Shown in pieces: positions 8,416 to 16,796 of a stretch of DNA of 64,000 nt; position 1 is the first letter of the stretch, and each line of letters starts with the position of its first letter. A program made the translations under genes and the position numbers. Location: positions 1,085,883 through 1,149,882 of the forward strand of contig NZ_FQYU01000002.1 in assembly GCF_900141855.1 (NCBI RefSeq), read 5' to 3'. This DNA comes from Pseudozobellia thermophila (lineage in GTDB: Bacteria; Bacteroidota; Bacteroidia; Flavobacteriales; Flavobacteriaceae). Below the pieces are notes generated by a model that saw only the letters and a list, made by a program, of their open reading frames with translations, searched no databases and had not been told where the DNA came from.

Positions 8416-8447
8416 CAAATGTAATTTATCAAAACGGGTATCGCAAC
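8416..8447 (-). promoter_or_regulatory. Promoter of the tRNA-Ser/tRNA-Pro unit
   Basis: On the minus strand TACATTTG (8416-8423) matches the Bacteroidota -7 box TAnnTTTG. A near-consensus -33 box (GTTG, 8444-8447) lies 20 bp upstream. The predicted start falls about 45 nt before the tRNA-Ser 5' end. Confidence 0.6.
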
Positions 8448-8487
8448 TATTTTAAACACTTTTTTTCAATACAAAACCAGTTGGCTG

Positions 8488-10536
8488 TCACTCAGGATAT
8501 TCCACCCTCAAATGGTAAATATTGGTCAGTTTCTGCTTAAAGATCTTCTTGATGCTTTCGATTTCCTTAAAGGTAATATTCGCATTTAAAAATTGCCCCG
8601 CCCGCATCTGGCCGTCGATAATTTTTTCCACAAAATCGTTGATAACGGTAAAAGTCGGGTTTTTTAGACTTTTTGAGGCGGCCTCTACCGAATCCGCCAT
8701 CATGAGGATGGCCGTTTCCTTTGAAAAGGGCGTGGGACCAGGATACCTAAATTCGCGCTCATCGGTATCCGGATTCCTCTCTTTTTCCTTCATATAAAAG
8801 TAGTAAACCAAGGTCGTTCCATGGTGCGAACGTATAAAATCGATGACCCTATCGGGAATGTTGTTTTTTTTGGCAATCTCGATCCCATTGATCACGTGGT
8901 CTATAATTATCCGGCCACTATCTTTGGGCGACAACTCATCGTGCGGGTTGACATTGGTGATCTGGTTTTCGGTAAAGTAGGTAGGGTTGCCCATTTTACC
9001 TATATCGTGGTACAAGGCCCCTACCCTGACCAACATCGCATTGGCCCCGATTTCATTGGCCGCGGCTTCGGCCAAGTTGGCCACCTGTAAGGAGTGGTGA
9101 AACGTTCCCGGTGCCTTGTTCGAAAGCTCTTTCAGCAATTTTGAGTTGGTATCCGACAACTCGAGCAGCGAAACATCCGAAACCAGACCGAACAATTTTT
9201 CATATATATAGATCATGGGCTGTACGAACAGGGTAATCATACCGTTCAACAAAAACAGCCCTAGGGTAAACCATGCTATATTGTCCAAATTGCCTTCGTG
9301 TATGATATGAAATGCCAAATACCCTACCACATAGATCAAGGTAATCTGCCCCACGGAGATAAAGAGATTGGCCCGCTTGTATAGCTCGGAAACGGTTAAA
9401 ATGGTTACCACCCCCACTATGATCTGTAGAAAGATATACTCAAAACTGTTGGGCACCACGAAGCCCAGGATAAGAATGGTCAGCACATGGACAAAGAGGC
9501 CCAAACGGGCATCGAAAAAGGTTTTTAAGATCAGCGGCAAGATGCACAAGGGTACGACGAAAACATAGGCCTCGTCGTATTTTACCACCATGGTCGTGAT
9601 AAAGACCATAAAAAGGATGTTAAAGAAGATAAAGGTCACCTTGGTATTGTGCTCAAATATATCAGGCCTGTATTTTTTCAAAAAGAGAAAAAGCATGAGC
9701 AAGACCAGTGCGACGAGAACCGTGTACCCAAAAAGAATAAAGTAATAGTTGTTGGCGGCCCACAGTTCCGACTCGTATTCCGTCTTTAGCGAGTTTAGGA
9801 TATCGAGGTTCTCGGCCTCTACCACCTCGCCCTTGGCGATAATCAATTTGCCTTCGTCAACGGTGCCCCGCGTGTGCGAAATTTTCGAAAGTTCATCCTG
9901 CAATCCGCGCTCCGACAGGTCGGCGTCATAGAACACATTGGGACGGACCAAATCAAAGAAGAGCTCCTTATAGTCTTTGGTATAGGCTTCAAGTCGGTTT
10001 GCCTTAAGAATTTGATCGATGACCCCGTCCAAGTTTTGCGGATGCAAGAGTTTACCGGGTTTTATCCGTTGGGCCTCGTTACTGCGAATAAGATAGGTCT
10101 GCCCTTCGGTGCGCTCGGTATTTGACTTCATGACGATACCGTTTTCGTAAAGGCTATCGAGAATGGCCCTACCCGCCGATTTAAGGACCTTGAGTTGGGC
10201 CGGGGCAAAATCGTCGGAGTTGAACAATGAGGGAAAGCCCCGTTCAAAATCTTGATAGACCTCCCTTCGTATCGAATCGTCGTATCGGTAGTAAATATCC
10301 TGTTGCCTCCTTATCGCCTCCTGCTCACGGGCAATTTCCTCGGCCCCTTTTTTTATCGAAAAATCAAAGGGGGCGTACAAGTTTTCGTACTGCCATGGTT
10401 TTCCCTTTTGAAACTCATATTTGAACTTTCCCCCTTTTGGAAAGAAAAACACGATACAAGCCACCGACACTACATAAAGAAAGTACTTGTAGATAAGGGA
10501 TTGGTTCTTAAAAAGGTTGTCAAGAAATTTTCGCAT
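8488..10536 (-). CDS. 7TMR-HDED/HD family phosphohydrolase (PgpH-type c-di-AMP phosphodiesterase)
   Basis: A 682-residue membrane enzyme. One N-terminal transmembrane helix (about residues 17-34) is followed by an extracytoplasmic 7TMR-HDED domain (about 55-265). A block of about seven hydrophobic helices follows (about 265-440), then a cytoplasmic HD domain. The HD domain begins with PGTFHHSLQVANLAEAAANE and contains GALYHDIGKM, the metal-binding HD pair, then IIDHVINGIEIAKK and RSHHG. PgpH proteins hydrolyse the second messenger c-di-AMP to pApA and so affect cell-wall and osmotic homeostasis; that activity is inferred from the architecture. The gene diverges from the thiolase gene. Its length is normal for the family. 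Confidence 0.92.
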   Translation of the reverse strand: MRKFLDNLFKNQSLIYKYFLYVVSVACIVFFFPKGGKFKYEFQKGKPWQYENLYAPFDFSIKKGAEEIAREQEAIRRQQDIYYRYDDSIRREVYQDFERGFPSLFNSDDFAPAQLKVLKSAGRAILDSLYENGIVMKSNTERTEGQTYLIRSNEAQRIKPGKLLHPQNLDGVIDQILKANRLEAYTKDYKELFFDLVRPNVFYDADLSERGLQDELSKISHTRGTVDEGKLIIAKGEVVEAENLDILNSLKTEYESELWAANNYYFILFGYTVLVALVLLMLFLFLKKYRPDIFEHNTKVTFIFFNILFMVFITTMVVKYDEAYVFVVPLCILPLILKTFFDARLGLFVHVLTILILGFVVPNSFEYIFLQIIVGVVTILTVSELYKRANLFISVGQITLIYVVGYLAFHIIHEGNLDNIAWFTLGLFLLNGMITLFVQPMIYIYEKLFGLVSDVSLLELSDTNSKLLKELSNKAPGTFHHSLQVANLAEAAANEIGANAMLVRVGALYHDIGKMGNPTYFTENQITNVNPHDELSPKDSGRIIIDHVINGIEIAKKNNIPDRVIDFIRSHHGTTLVYYFYMKEKERNPDTDEREFRYPGPTPFSKETAILMMADSVEAASKSLKNPTFTVINDFVEKIIDGQMRAGQFLNANITFKEIESIKKIFKQKLTNIYHLRVEYPE

Positions 10537-10553
10537 GTTAGCGGTATCTGCTC

Positions 10554-10561
10554 CAAAAATA
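10554..10561 (-). promoter_or_regulatory. Possible -7 box for the HD phosphohydrolase gene
   Basis: TATTTTTG on the minus strand fits TAnnTTTG and lies 18 bp upstream of the ATG. No clear TTTG occurs at the -33 distance, so this is a partial match. Confidence 0.35.
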
Positions 10562-10651
10562 GAAAATTAAACATTGAAAGATAGCTTTTGAACCGGTCAG
10601 GCACAACATTCTTCTTTATTTTCTTATTTTCGCAATAACTAAATTTTTCGA

Positions 10652-11824
10652 ATGAAAGAGGTTGTAATTGTCTCGGCGGTACGTACTCCCATAGGGAGTT
10701 TTATGGGTGCATTATCGTCTGTGCCCGCCCCGAAATTAGGGGCTATCGCCATAAAGGGAGCATTGGAAAAAATAGGTTTGTCACCAGATGCCGTTGAAGA
10801 AGTCTTGATGGGCAACGTAGTACAGGCCGGTACGGGCCAGGCACCTGCCCGGCAGGCGGCCATCTATGCCGGATTGCCCGAAAGCACACCCTGCACGACC
10901 ATAAACAAAGTTTGTGCCTCGGGAATGAAGGCGGTAATGCAGGCGGCACAGGCCATCGCTTTGGGCGATATATCCATCGCCGTGGCCGGAGGGATGGAAA
11001 ACATGAGCCTGATACCCCATTATGTACATTTGCGAAACGGACAAAAGTTCGGTCCTACCACATTGATCGACGGGATGCAAAAAGACGGCCTTGTCGACGT
11101 ATACGACCAGAACGCCATGGGGGTTTGTGCCGATGCATGTGCCAAAGAATACGACTTCAGCCGCGAAGACCAAGACAATTTTGCCGTACAGTCGTACGAA
11201 CGATCGGCCGAGGCTTGGAAAAACGGCAAATTTAAGGACGAGGTTGTTCCTGTCGAAGTTCCACAGCGCAGGGGCGAACCCATTACGGTCGCGGAAGACG
11301 AAGAATACAAAAACGTAAAAATCGATAAAATACCCCATCTGCGTCCGGCATTCTCGAAAGACGGGACGGTTACCGCGGCCAATGCCTCTACCATCAACGA
11401 CGGAGCGGCCGCATTGGTCCTTATGAGTGCCGAAAAGGCAAAGGAACTCAACCTGGCCCCATTGGCCTCCATCAAGGGCTACGCCGATGCCGCACAGGAA
11501 CCCAAATGGTTTACCACCGCTCCGGCAAAAGCCTTGCCCAAAGCACTGGCCAAGGCCGGTATTTCTATTGAAAACGTAGATTACTTCGAGTTTAACGAGG
11601 CCTTTTCGGTGGTAGGCCTGGCCAATATGAAGCTATTGGGACTCTCGGACAAAAACGTCAACGTCAACGGTGGTGCGGTATCGCTCGGACATCCCCTTGG
11701 TTGTTCAGGCGCCCGGATCATTGTTACGCTCCTAAACGTGCTGGCGCAAAACAATGCCAAAATCGGGGCCGCGGCCATATGTAATGGCGGCGGAGGGGCC
11801 TCTGCCATAGTTGTCGAACGATAA
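10652..11824 (+). CDS. Acetyl-CoA C-acyltransferase (thiolase)
   Basis: A 390-residue thiolase of normal length. The nucleophilic Cys is at residue 88 in INKVCASGMKAV. The second half has FNEAFSVVGLAN, the histidine loop GGAVSLGHPLGCSGARI, and the C-terminal catalytic Cys in CNGGGGASA. It condenses two acetyl-CoA to acetoacetyl-CoA or cleaves 3-ketoacyl-CoA. No FadB-like partner adjoins, so a biosynthetic or general role is as likely as beta-oxidation. The NlpC/P60 gene follows 26 bp downstream on the same strand and a terminator closes the pair. Confidence 0.95.
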   Translation: MKEVVIVSAVRTPIGSFMGALSSVPAPKLGAIAIKGALEKIGLSPDAVEEVLMGNVVQAGTGQAPARQAAIYAGLPESTPCTTINKVCASGMKAVMQAAQAIALGDISIAVAGGMENMSLIPHYVHLRNGQKFGPTTLIDGMQKDGLVDVYDQNAMGVCADACAKEYDFSREDQDNFAVQSYERSAEAWKNGKFKDEVVPVEVPQRRGEPITVAEDEEYKNVKIDKIPHLRPAFSKDGTVTAANASTINDGAAALVLMSAEKAKELNLAPLASIKGYADAAQEPKWFTTAPAKALPKALAKAGISIENVDYFEFNEAFSVVGLANMKLLGLSDKNVNVNGGAVSLGHPLGCSGARIIVTLLNVLAQNNAKIGAAAICNGGGGASAIVVER

Positions 11825-11850
11825 TTCCGTATTCCACTCCTTTATACTCC

Positions 11851-12603
11851 ATGCAATACGGTATTTGTCACCTTAGTTTAGTTTCAGTCAGGGCCCAGGC
11901 GACCGATTCGTCCGAAATGGTCTCCCAGCTGCTGTACGGCGAACATTTTAAGGTACTCGAACAGCGCAAGTATTGGAGCCGTGTCCGAATCGCCTTCGAC
12001 CAATGCGAAGGCTGGGTCTTAAACCAACAGATCACCTTGATCGACGAAGAGGCCTATACCGCTATTGAGGCAAAAAAAAGCTTAAAATACGCCTGCGACT
12101 TGGTTTCATTCGTAGAAATGCAAGGTTCCGTCCTCCTACCGATCGTCCTAGGTTCCACGGTTAGCCACACCGGTCAACTTTCGCACACTTTCGACGGCAA
12201 CTTTTTCCAAGGAAAGAAAAAGAAGACAGGGCTCATCGAAACGGCCCTGCTCTATTTGAACGCCCCTTTTCAATGGGGCGGCAAAAGTCCCTTTGGCATC
12301 GATGCGTCGGCCTTTACCCAAATGGTCTATAAAATCAATGGCTACAAACTTCTACGAAAGGCATCGGAACAATCGAGCCAAGGGCGACCCCTCAGTTTTA
12401 TCGAAGAGAGCGAGGCCGGCGACCTGGCCTTTTTCGACAATAACGACGGGGAGATATATCATGTGGGAATTATTATGGACAATAATTATATCATTCACGT
12501 AGACGGCAAGGTACGTATCGACCGTTTAGACCACACCGGCATCTTTAATGTAGATACTTCAAAGTACTCCTTTAAACTAAGGGTGATAAAGAAAGTTATT
12601 TAG
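11851..12603 (+). CDS. SH3 plus NlpC/P60 (C40) fold protein with the catalytic Cys replaced by Ala
   Basis: A 250-residue protein. An N-terminal bacterial SH3-like region covers about residues 1-65 (LLYGEHFKVLEQRKYWSRVR, then CEGWV). The C-terminal NlpC/P60 papain-like domain begins around residue 125 with ALLYLNAPFQWGGKSPFGID. Family members read GIDCSGF at the active site, whereas this one reads GIDASAF, with Ala at residue 152 in place of the nucleophile. The histidine (residue 204, YHVGI) and the third polar position (His 216) remain. C40 enzymes cut peptidoglycan stem peptides; this one is predicted to bind but not cleave. No signal peptide is evident. The otherwise complete domain argues against random decay. 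Confidence 0.85.
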   Translation: MQYGICHLSLVSVRAQATDSSEMVSQLLYGEHFKVLEQRKYWSRVRIAFDQCEGWVLNQQITLIDEEAYTAIEAKKSLKYACDLVSFVEMQGSVLLPIVLGSTVSHTGQLSHTFDGNFFQGKKKKTGLIETALLYLNAPFQWGGKSPFGIDASAFTQMVYKINGYKLLRKASEQSSQGRPLSFIEESEAGDLAFFDNNDGEIYHVGIIMDNNYIIHVDGKVRIDRLDHTGIFNVDTSKYSFKLRVIKKVI

Positions 12604-12630
12604 GCTGCTTTTTACCGAACCATAAGGCAT

Positions 12631-12669
12631 AAAAAAAATCCTCCCGGTAGTCCCGGGAGGATTTTTTTT
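12631..12669. terminator. Bidirectional terminator
   Basis: The arms AATCCTCCCGG and CCGGGAGGATT surround a short loop, with an A-run before and a T-run after. It serves the thiolase/NlpC unit on the plus strand and the TPR gene on the minus strand, whose stop is at 12688. Confidence 0.9.
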
Positions 12670-12687
12670 ATTTACCGATCGGTATGA

Positions 12688-13950
12688 TTACTCGCCCAAT
12701 AGTTTTTTTATACGCATAAAGTTTTCGTTGTCGCCCATGGCACCGTAGATATTCTTTAACTGGGTAAGAATACTTTGGTTATCGGGATTGGTCTTTAAGG
12801 CATCTTCGAGCACTGAAGCACCTTCGAGAAAAAGCGAATCCTTTTGCTGCTTCAATTCATCGTACTTGGCAATATCGGCCTTAGAATTACCAAGGCTGTT
12901 CATCTCGTCGATAAGTGAGTTACCTTCGTTCACATAGGTAGTGGAAAGGTTCAATTGGGCATTGGTATAACTAGGGTTGATTTCCAAGGCCTTCTTGTAT
13001 GCTACCCTTGCTTCCTCCAGATTGCCCTGCTCCATATTGATAACCCCAATGTTATAGTGTAGGTCGGCATTGTCGGGGGCCATGGCGGCCGCTTCGGCCA
13101 TCAGCTCCTTGAACTTGTCCTTATCGCCCAATTTGTAATGAAGGTTTGCCTCGTTCAAGATAAGGTTTACATCGTCAGGATTGCTCGCCCGGGCAGCCTT
13201 GTAAGCTTCCAAAGCCTTGTCGTCCTTGCCCAATTGGGTATAGATCAAGGCGGTGTTCTTAACGATTTCGGCCTTTTTTGACGGGGTCTTTTCGTCAACG
13301 GGATCCTTGTAAGCCCCTGATTTGACCATCAAGTCCCTTTGGGTCTTGTCCATCTCCTCGACCTGGCCGGTCTCTACGTTGGTGGCCTTGTATACCACGC
13401 CGCTACCGTCGTAGCCTATTTCCTGAAGCTCTTCGTAATACTTGAGGGCCTCTTCGTAATGCCCCCCATTTACGGCACTGCTCGCCGCATAGTAAAGGTA
13501 AGAGGTGTCTTGTGGACTGATCTTGTAGCTGGTATACAACTTCTCGGCCGCTTCCTTGAACTTTTTGTTTCCGTTATCCTCAACGGCCGAATTTACCAAG
13601 TCGGCACTAAGGGCCTTCATATGCTGTTGGGTTTCGTCGGAATATTTCTTCTTTCCGCTTTTTTCCTCAAGTTCAAGAACTTTTTGAAAGGATGACGCGG
13701 CTTCTTCGAAGGCGCTGTTGTCACCTTTCTTGGCCAACTCGGCATAAGCCTTACCACGGGTAAAGTAATACTGGACCTGTAACTTTTCATCAGCACCGGA
13801 AATGGAACCCGATACAGCCTCAAGAGCCGTTTTTGCGGCTCCGGCGTTGCCTCCCTTCAGGGCCTTTTCGGCCGCTTTGATTTCATTCTTCTGCGCGAAG
13901 CCTACCATTGAGAAACATAGACTTGCAAGTATTAAAAATTTAGTTTTCAT
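12688..13950 (-). CDS. Tetratricopeptide-repeat protein, exported
   Basis: A 420-residue protein with a signal peptide (MKTKFLILASLCFSMVGFAQ, cleavage near residue 19). Several TPR units follow, for example LIYTQLGKDDKALEAYKAAR, then NLHYKLGDKDKFKELMAEAA, and YNIGVINMEQGNLEEARVAY with its Asn-Pro-Ser-Tyr continuation. Such proteins scaffold periplasmic or envelope complexes; no partner can be named. It starts 48 bp downstream of gyrA on the same strand, an arrangement I recall in other Flavobacteriia, so it may share the gyrA transcript. A strong terminator follows. Confidence 0.9.
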   Translation of the reverse strand: MKTKFLILASLCFSMVGFAQKNEIKAAEKALKGGNAGAAKTALEAVSGSISGADEKLQVQYYFTRGKAYAELAKKGDNSAFEEAASSFQKVLELEEKSGKKKYSDETQQHMKALSADLVNSAVEDNGNKKFKEAAEKLYTSYKISPQDTSYLYYAASSAVNGGHYEEALKYYEELQEIGYDGSGVVYKATNVETGQVEEMDKTQRDLMVKSGAYKDPVDEKTPSKKAEIVKNTALIYTQLGKDDKALEAYKAARASNPDDVNLILNEANLHYKLGDKDKFKELMAEAAAMAPDNADLHYNIGVINMEQGNLEEARVAYKKALEINPSYTNAQLNLSTTYVNEGNSLIDEMNSLGNSKADIAKYDELKQQKDSLFLEGASVLEDALKTNPDNQSILTQLKNIYGAMGDNENFMRIKKLLGE

Positions 13951-13998
13951 TTTTCTGATTCAATTAATTAAATGTTAGTGTTTACAACTTGTTATAAA

Positions 13999-16536
13999 TT
14001 ATTCCTTTGTTTCTTCGTCGGCATTATTATCAAGAGCCGTGCCATCTTCTTCGGTGTTGACTTCGATATCATGAATGTCGGTATCGGTGATTTCCTCTTC
14101 CTCCTTCATCACCTTTGCAACCGCGGCAATGGAATCGTTGTCCTTTAGGTTGATAAGCTTTACCCCTTGGGTAGCGCGCCCCATCACCCTTAAGTCCTCC
14201 ACGCTCATTCTGATCGCGATACCCGATTTATTGATAATCATCAGGTCGTCGGAATCGGAAACGTTCTTAATGGCCACCAAGCCTCCGGTCTTCTCGGTAA
14301 TGGAAATGGTCTTGACCCCTTTACCGCCCCTGTTGGTGATGCGGTAATCGTCGATGCTCGAACGCTTTCCGTATCCATTTTCGGAAACCACAAGAATATC
14401 CTCCTCCAAATCGTGAACCGAGACCATGCCGATTACCTCGTCGTTGTCATCGGCCAAGGTAATCCCCCGTACCCCCGAAGCGTTTCGACCCATGGGCCGG
14501 GTCTTGCTTTCTTCGAAGCGAATGGCCTTACCTGATTTCAAGCCGATAAAGATCTGGCTTGTGCCTGTGGTCAATTTGGCTTCCAAAAGCTCATCGCCTT
14601 CCCGAATGCCAATGGCGTTGATACCGTTTTGGCGTGGACGGGAATACTGCTCCAAGGATGTCTTCTTGACCGTACCCTTTTTGGTCGCCATAATAACGTA
14701 GTGACTATTTACGTAGTCTTCGTCCTTAAGGTCCTGCGTACAGATAAAGGCCTTGACATTGTCGTCTTGCTCTATGTTGATCAAGTTCTGTATTGCCCGC
14801 CCCTTGGAAGTCCTGCTCCCTTCGGGAATCTCATAGACCCGCATCCAGAAACACTTGCCTTTTTGGGTAAAGAACAACATGTATTGATGGTTGGTACCGA
14901 CAAAGAGGTACTCCAAAAAGTCTTCGTTTCGCGTCGAGGAGGCTTTCTGCCCTACGCCACCCCTGTTTTGGGTCTTGTATTCCGAAAGCGGGGTCCTTTT
15001 GATGTAGCCCGCATGCGAGATGGTAATGACCACTTGCTCATTGGGGATCATATCCTCGATGCTCAGGTCGCCGCCCGCATAGTTGATTTCCGATCTACGG
15101 GCATCGCCATACTTTTCCTTCACCTCCAAGAGCTCTTCCTTGATGATGGCCATTCGTCTTTCCTTTTTGGCCAGAATGTCCTTTAAATCGGCAATGGTCT
15201 TGATAATTTCGTCGTACTCGGAGCGCAACTTGTCCTGTTCCAGACCGGTAAGCTGACGCAAGCGCATTTCGACAATGGCCTTGGCCTGGATCTCGCTGAG
15301 CTTGAATCGCTCCATCAACTTTTCCCTGGCCTCGTCGGCGTTGGACGAACCTCGAATAATGGCGATGACCTCGTCGATGTTATCGGAGGCAATGATCAGC
15401 CCTTCCAAGATATGGGCACGGTCTTCGGCCTTCTTAAGCTCAAATTTCGTTCTTCGGACGACGACCTCGTGACGGTGCTCCACGAAGTAATGGATCATTT
15501 CCTTGATGTTCAACAATTCGGGCCGGCCGTTGACCAGCGCAATGTTGTTGACACTAAAGGAAGATTGCAAGGCCGTATACTTATATAAGGTATTCAGGAC
15601 GATATTGGGTATCGCATCGCGCTTAAGGATGTACACGATACGCATACCGCTCCTGTCCGATTCGTCCCTGATACTGGCTATTCCGTCTATTTTCTTTTCA
15701 TTGATCAGATCGGCCGTCTTCTTGATCATATCGGCCTTGTTGACCTGATAGGGTATTTCGGTTACCACGATACATTCGCGCCCCTGCACCTCTTCGATGA
15801 CGGCCTTTGCCCGGATCTTGACCCTTCCGCGGCCGGTATGGAAGGCTTCCTTTACCCCATCGTATCCGTAGATCACCCCTCCCGTAGGAAAGTCGGGTGC
15901 CTTGATATGGGTCATTATTTCGTCGATCTCGATATCATTGTTATCGATATAGGCGACCGTACCGTCGACCACCTCGCCAAGGTTGTGCGGCGGCATATTG
16001 GTGGCCATACCCACGGCAATACCCGAGGCTCCGTTTACCAATAGGTTGGGTATTCGTGTGGGAAGCACGGTGGGCTCCTCGATCGAATCGTCAAAGTTCA
16101 ACTGATGGTCGACCGTATCCTTATCGATATCGGCAAGCATTTCTTCCGCTATTTTGCGCATTCTGGCCTCGGTATACCTCATCGCCGCCGGACTGTCGCC
16201 ATCAACGGAACCGAAGTTACCCTGACCATCGACCAACATGTAGCGCAAACTCCACTCTTGGGCCATACGCACCATGGTATCGTAAACAGAGGTGTCGCCA
16301 TGAGGGTGGTACTTACCAAGAACCTCACCCACGATACGGGCAGATTTCTTATGGGCACTGGTAGATCTTACGCCCAGATCGTGCATACCGTACAACACCC
16401 TTCGGTGAACCGGTTTCAAGCCGTCCCTGACATCCGGTAAGGCACGTGACACAATGACCGACATCGAATAATCGATGTAGGCAGATTTCATTTCCTCTTC
16501 GATATTAATAGGAATCAATTTTTCTCCTTCTGCCAT
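13999..16536 (-). CDS. gyrA: DNA gyrase subunit A
   Basis: An 845-residue type IIA topoisomerase subunit. The breakage-reunion domain contains [17 protein letters not shown] and the DNA-linking Tyr at residue 121 in MRYTEARM. The coiled-coil with [18 protein letters not shown] and the six-bladed C-terminal wrapping domain ([27 protein letters not shown]) follow. A QRRGGKG-type GyrA box is present in variant form (NRGGKGVK), which favours gyrase over topoisomerase IV. The C-terminal tail is acidic. With GyrB it introduces negative supercoils. The start is the ATG of [16 protein letters not shown], standard for the family. The TPR gene follows. Confidence 0.97.
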   Translation of the reverse strand: MAEGEKLIPINIEEEMKSAYIDYSMSVIVSRALPDVRDGLKPVHRRVLYGMHDLGVRSTSAHKKSARIVGEVLGKYHPHGDTSVYDTMVRMAQEWSLRYMLVDGQGNFGSVDGDSPAAMRYTEARMRKIAEEMLADIDKDTVDHQLNFDDSIEEPTVLPTRIPNLLVNGASGIAVGMATNMPPHNLGEVVDGTVAYIDNNDIEIDEIMTHIKAPDFPTGGVIYGYDGVKEAFHTGRGRVKIRAKAVIEEVQGRECIVVTEIPYQVNKADMIKKTADLINEKKIDGIASIRDESDRSGMRIVYILKRDAIPNIVLNTLYKYTALQSSFSVNNIALVNGRPELLNIKEMIHYFVEHRHEVVVRRTKFELKKAEDRAHILEGLIIASDNIDEVIAIIRGSSNADEAREKLMERFKLSEIQAKAIVEMRLRQLTGLEQDKLRSEYDEIIKTIADLKDILAKKERRMAIIKEELLEVKEKYGDARRSEINYAGGDLSIEDMIPNEQVVITISHAGYIKRTPLSEYKTQNRGGVGQKASSTRNEDFLEYLFVGTNHQYMLFFTQKGKCFWMRVYEIPEGSRTSKGRAIQNLINIEQDDNVKAFICTQDLKDEDYVNSHYVIMATKKGTVKKTSLEQYSRPRQNGINAIGIREGDELLEAKLTTGTSQIFIGLKSGKAIRFEESKTRPMGRNASGVRGITLADDNDEVIGMVSVHDLEEDILVVSENGYGKRSSIDDYRITNRGGKGVKTISITEKTGGLVAIKNVSDSDDLMIINKSGIAIRMSVEDLRVMGRATQGVKLINLKDNDSIAAVAKVMKEEEEITDTDIHDIEVNTEEDGTALDNNADEETKE

Positions 16537-16796
16537 ATTAAAATCCTAGAATTTATTTTAGTTAAAAAAACATGCCAATATACGTAAAATCGTGGCTTTC
16601 AAAGCATATCTACCCCACTTTATTAAACATTTTATCAACATCCGGAAGCCCCTAAAACCTTAGCGCATATCACGTTAAAAATTTTATAATTAGGTGCTTT
16701 TTTCCACAATTCACAAGGGTTTATCTAATAATAGGTACACTATTTGCGTTAGATTGGTATAGTTTTACTAATTTTATAGATGAAAGGATAAGATTT

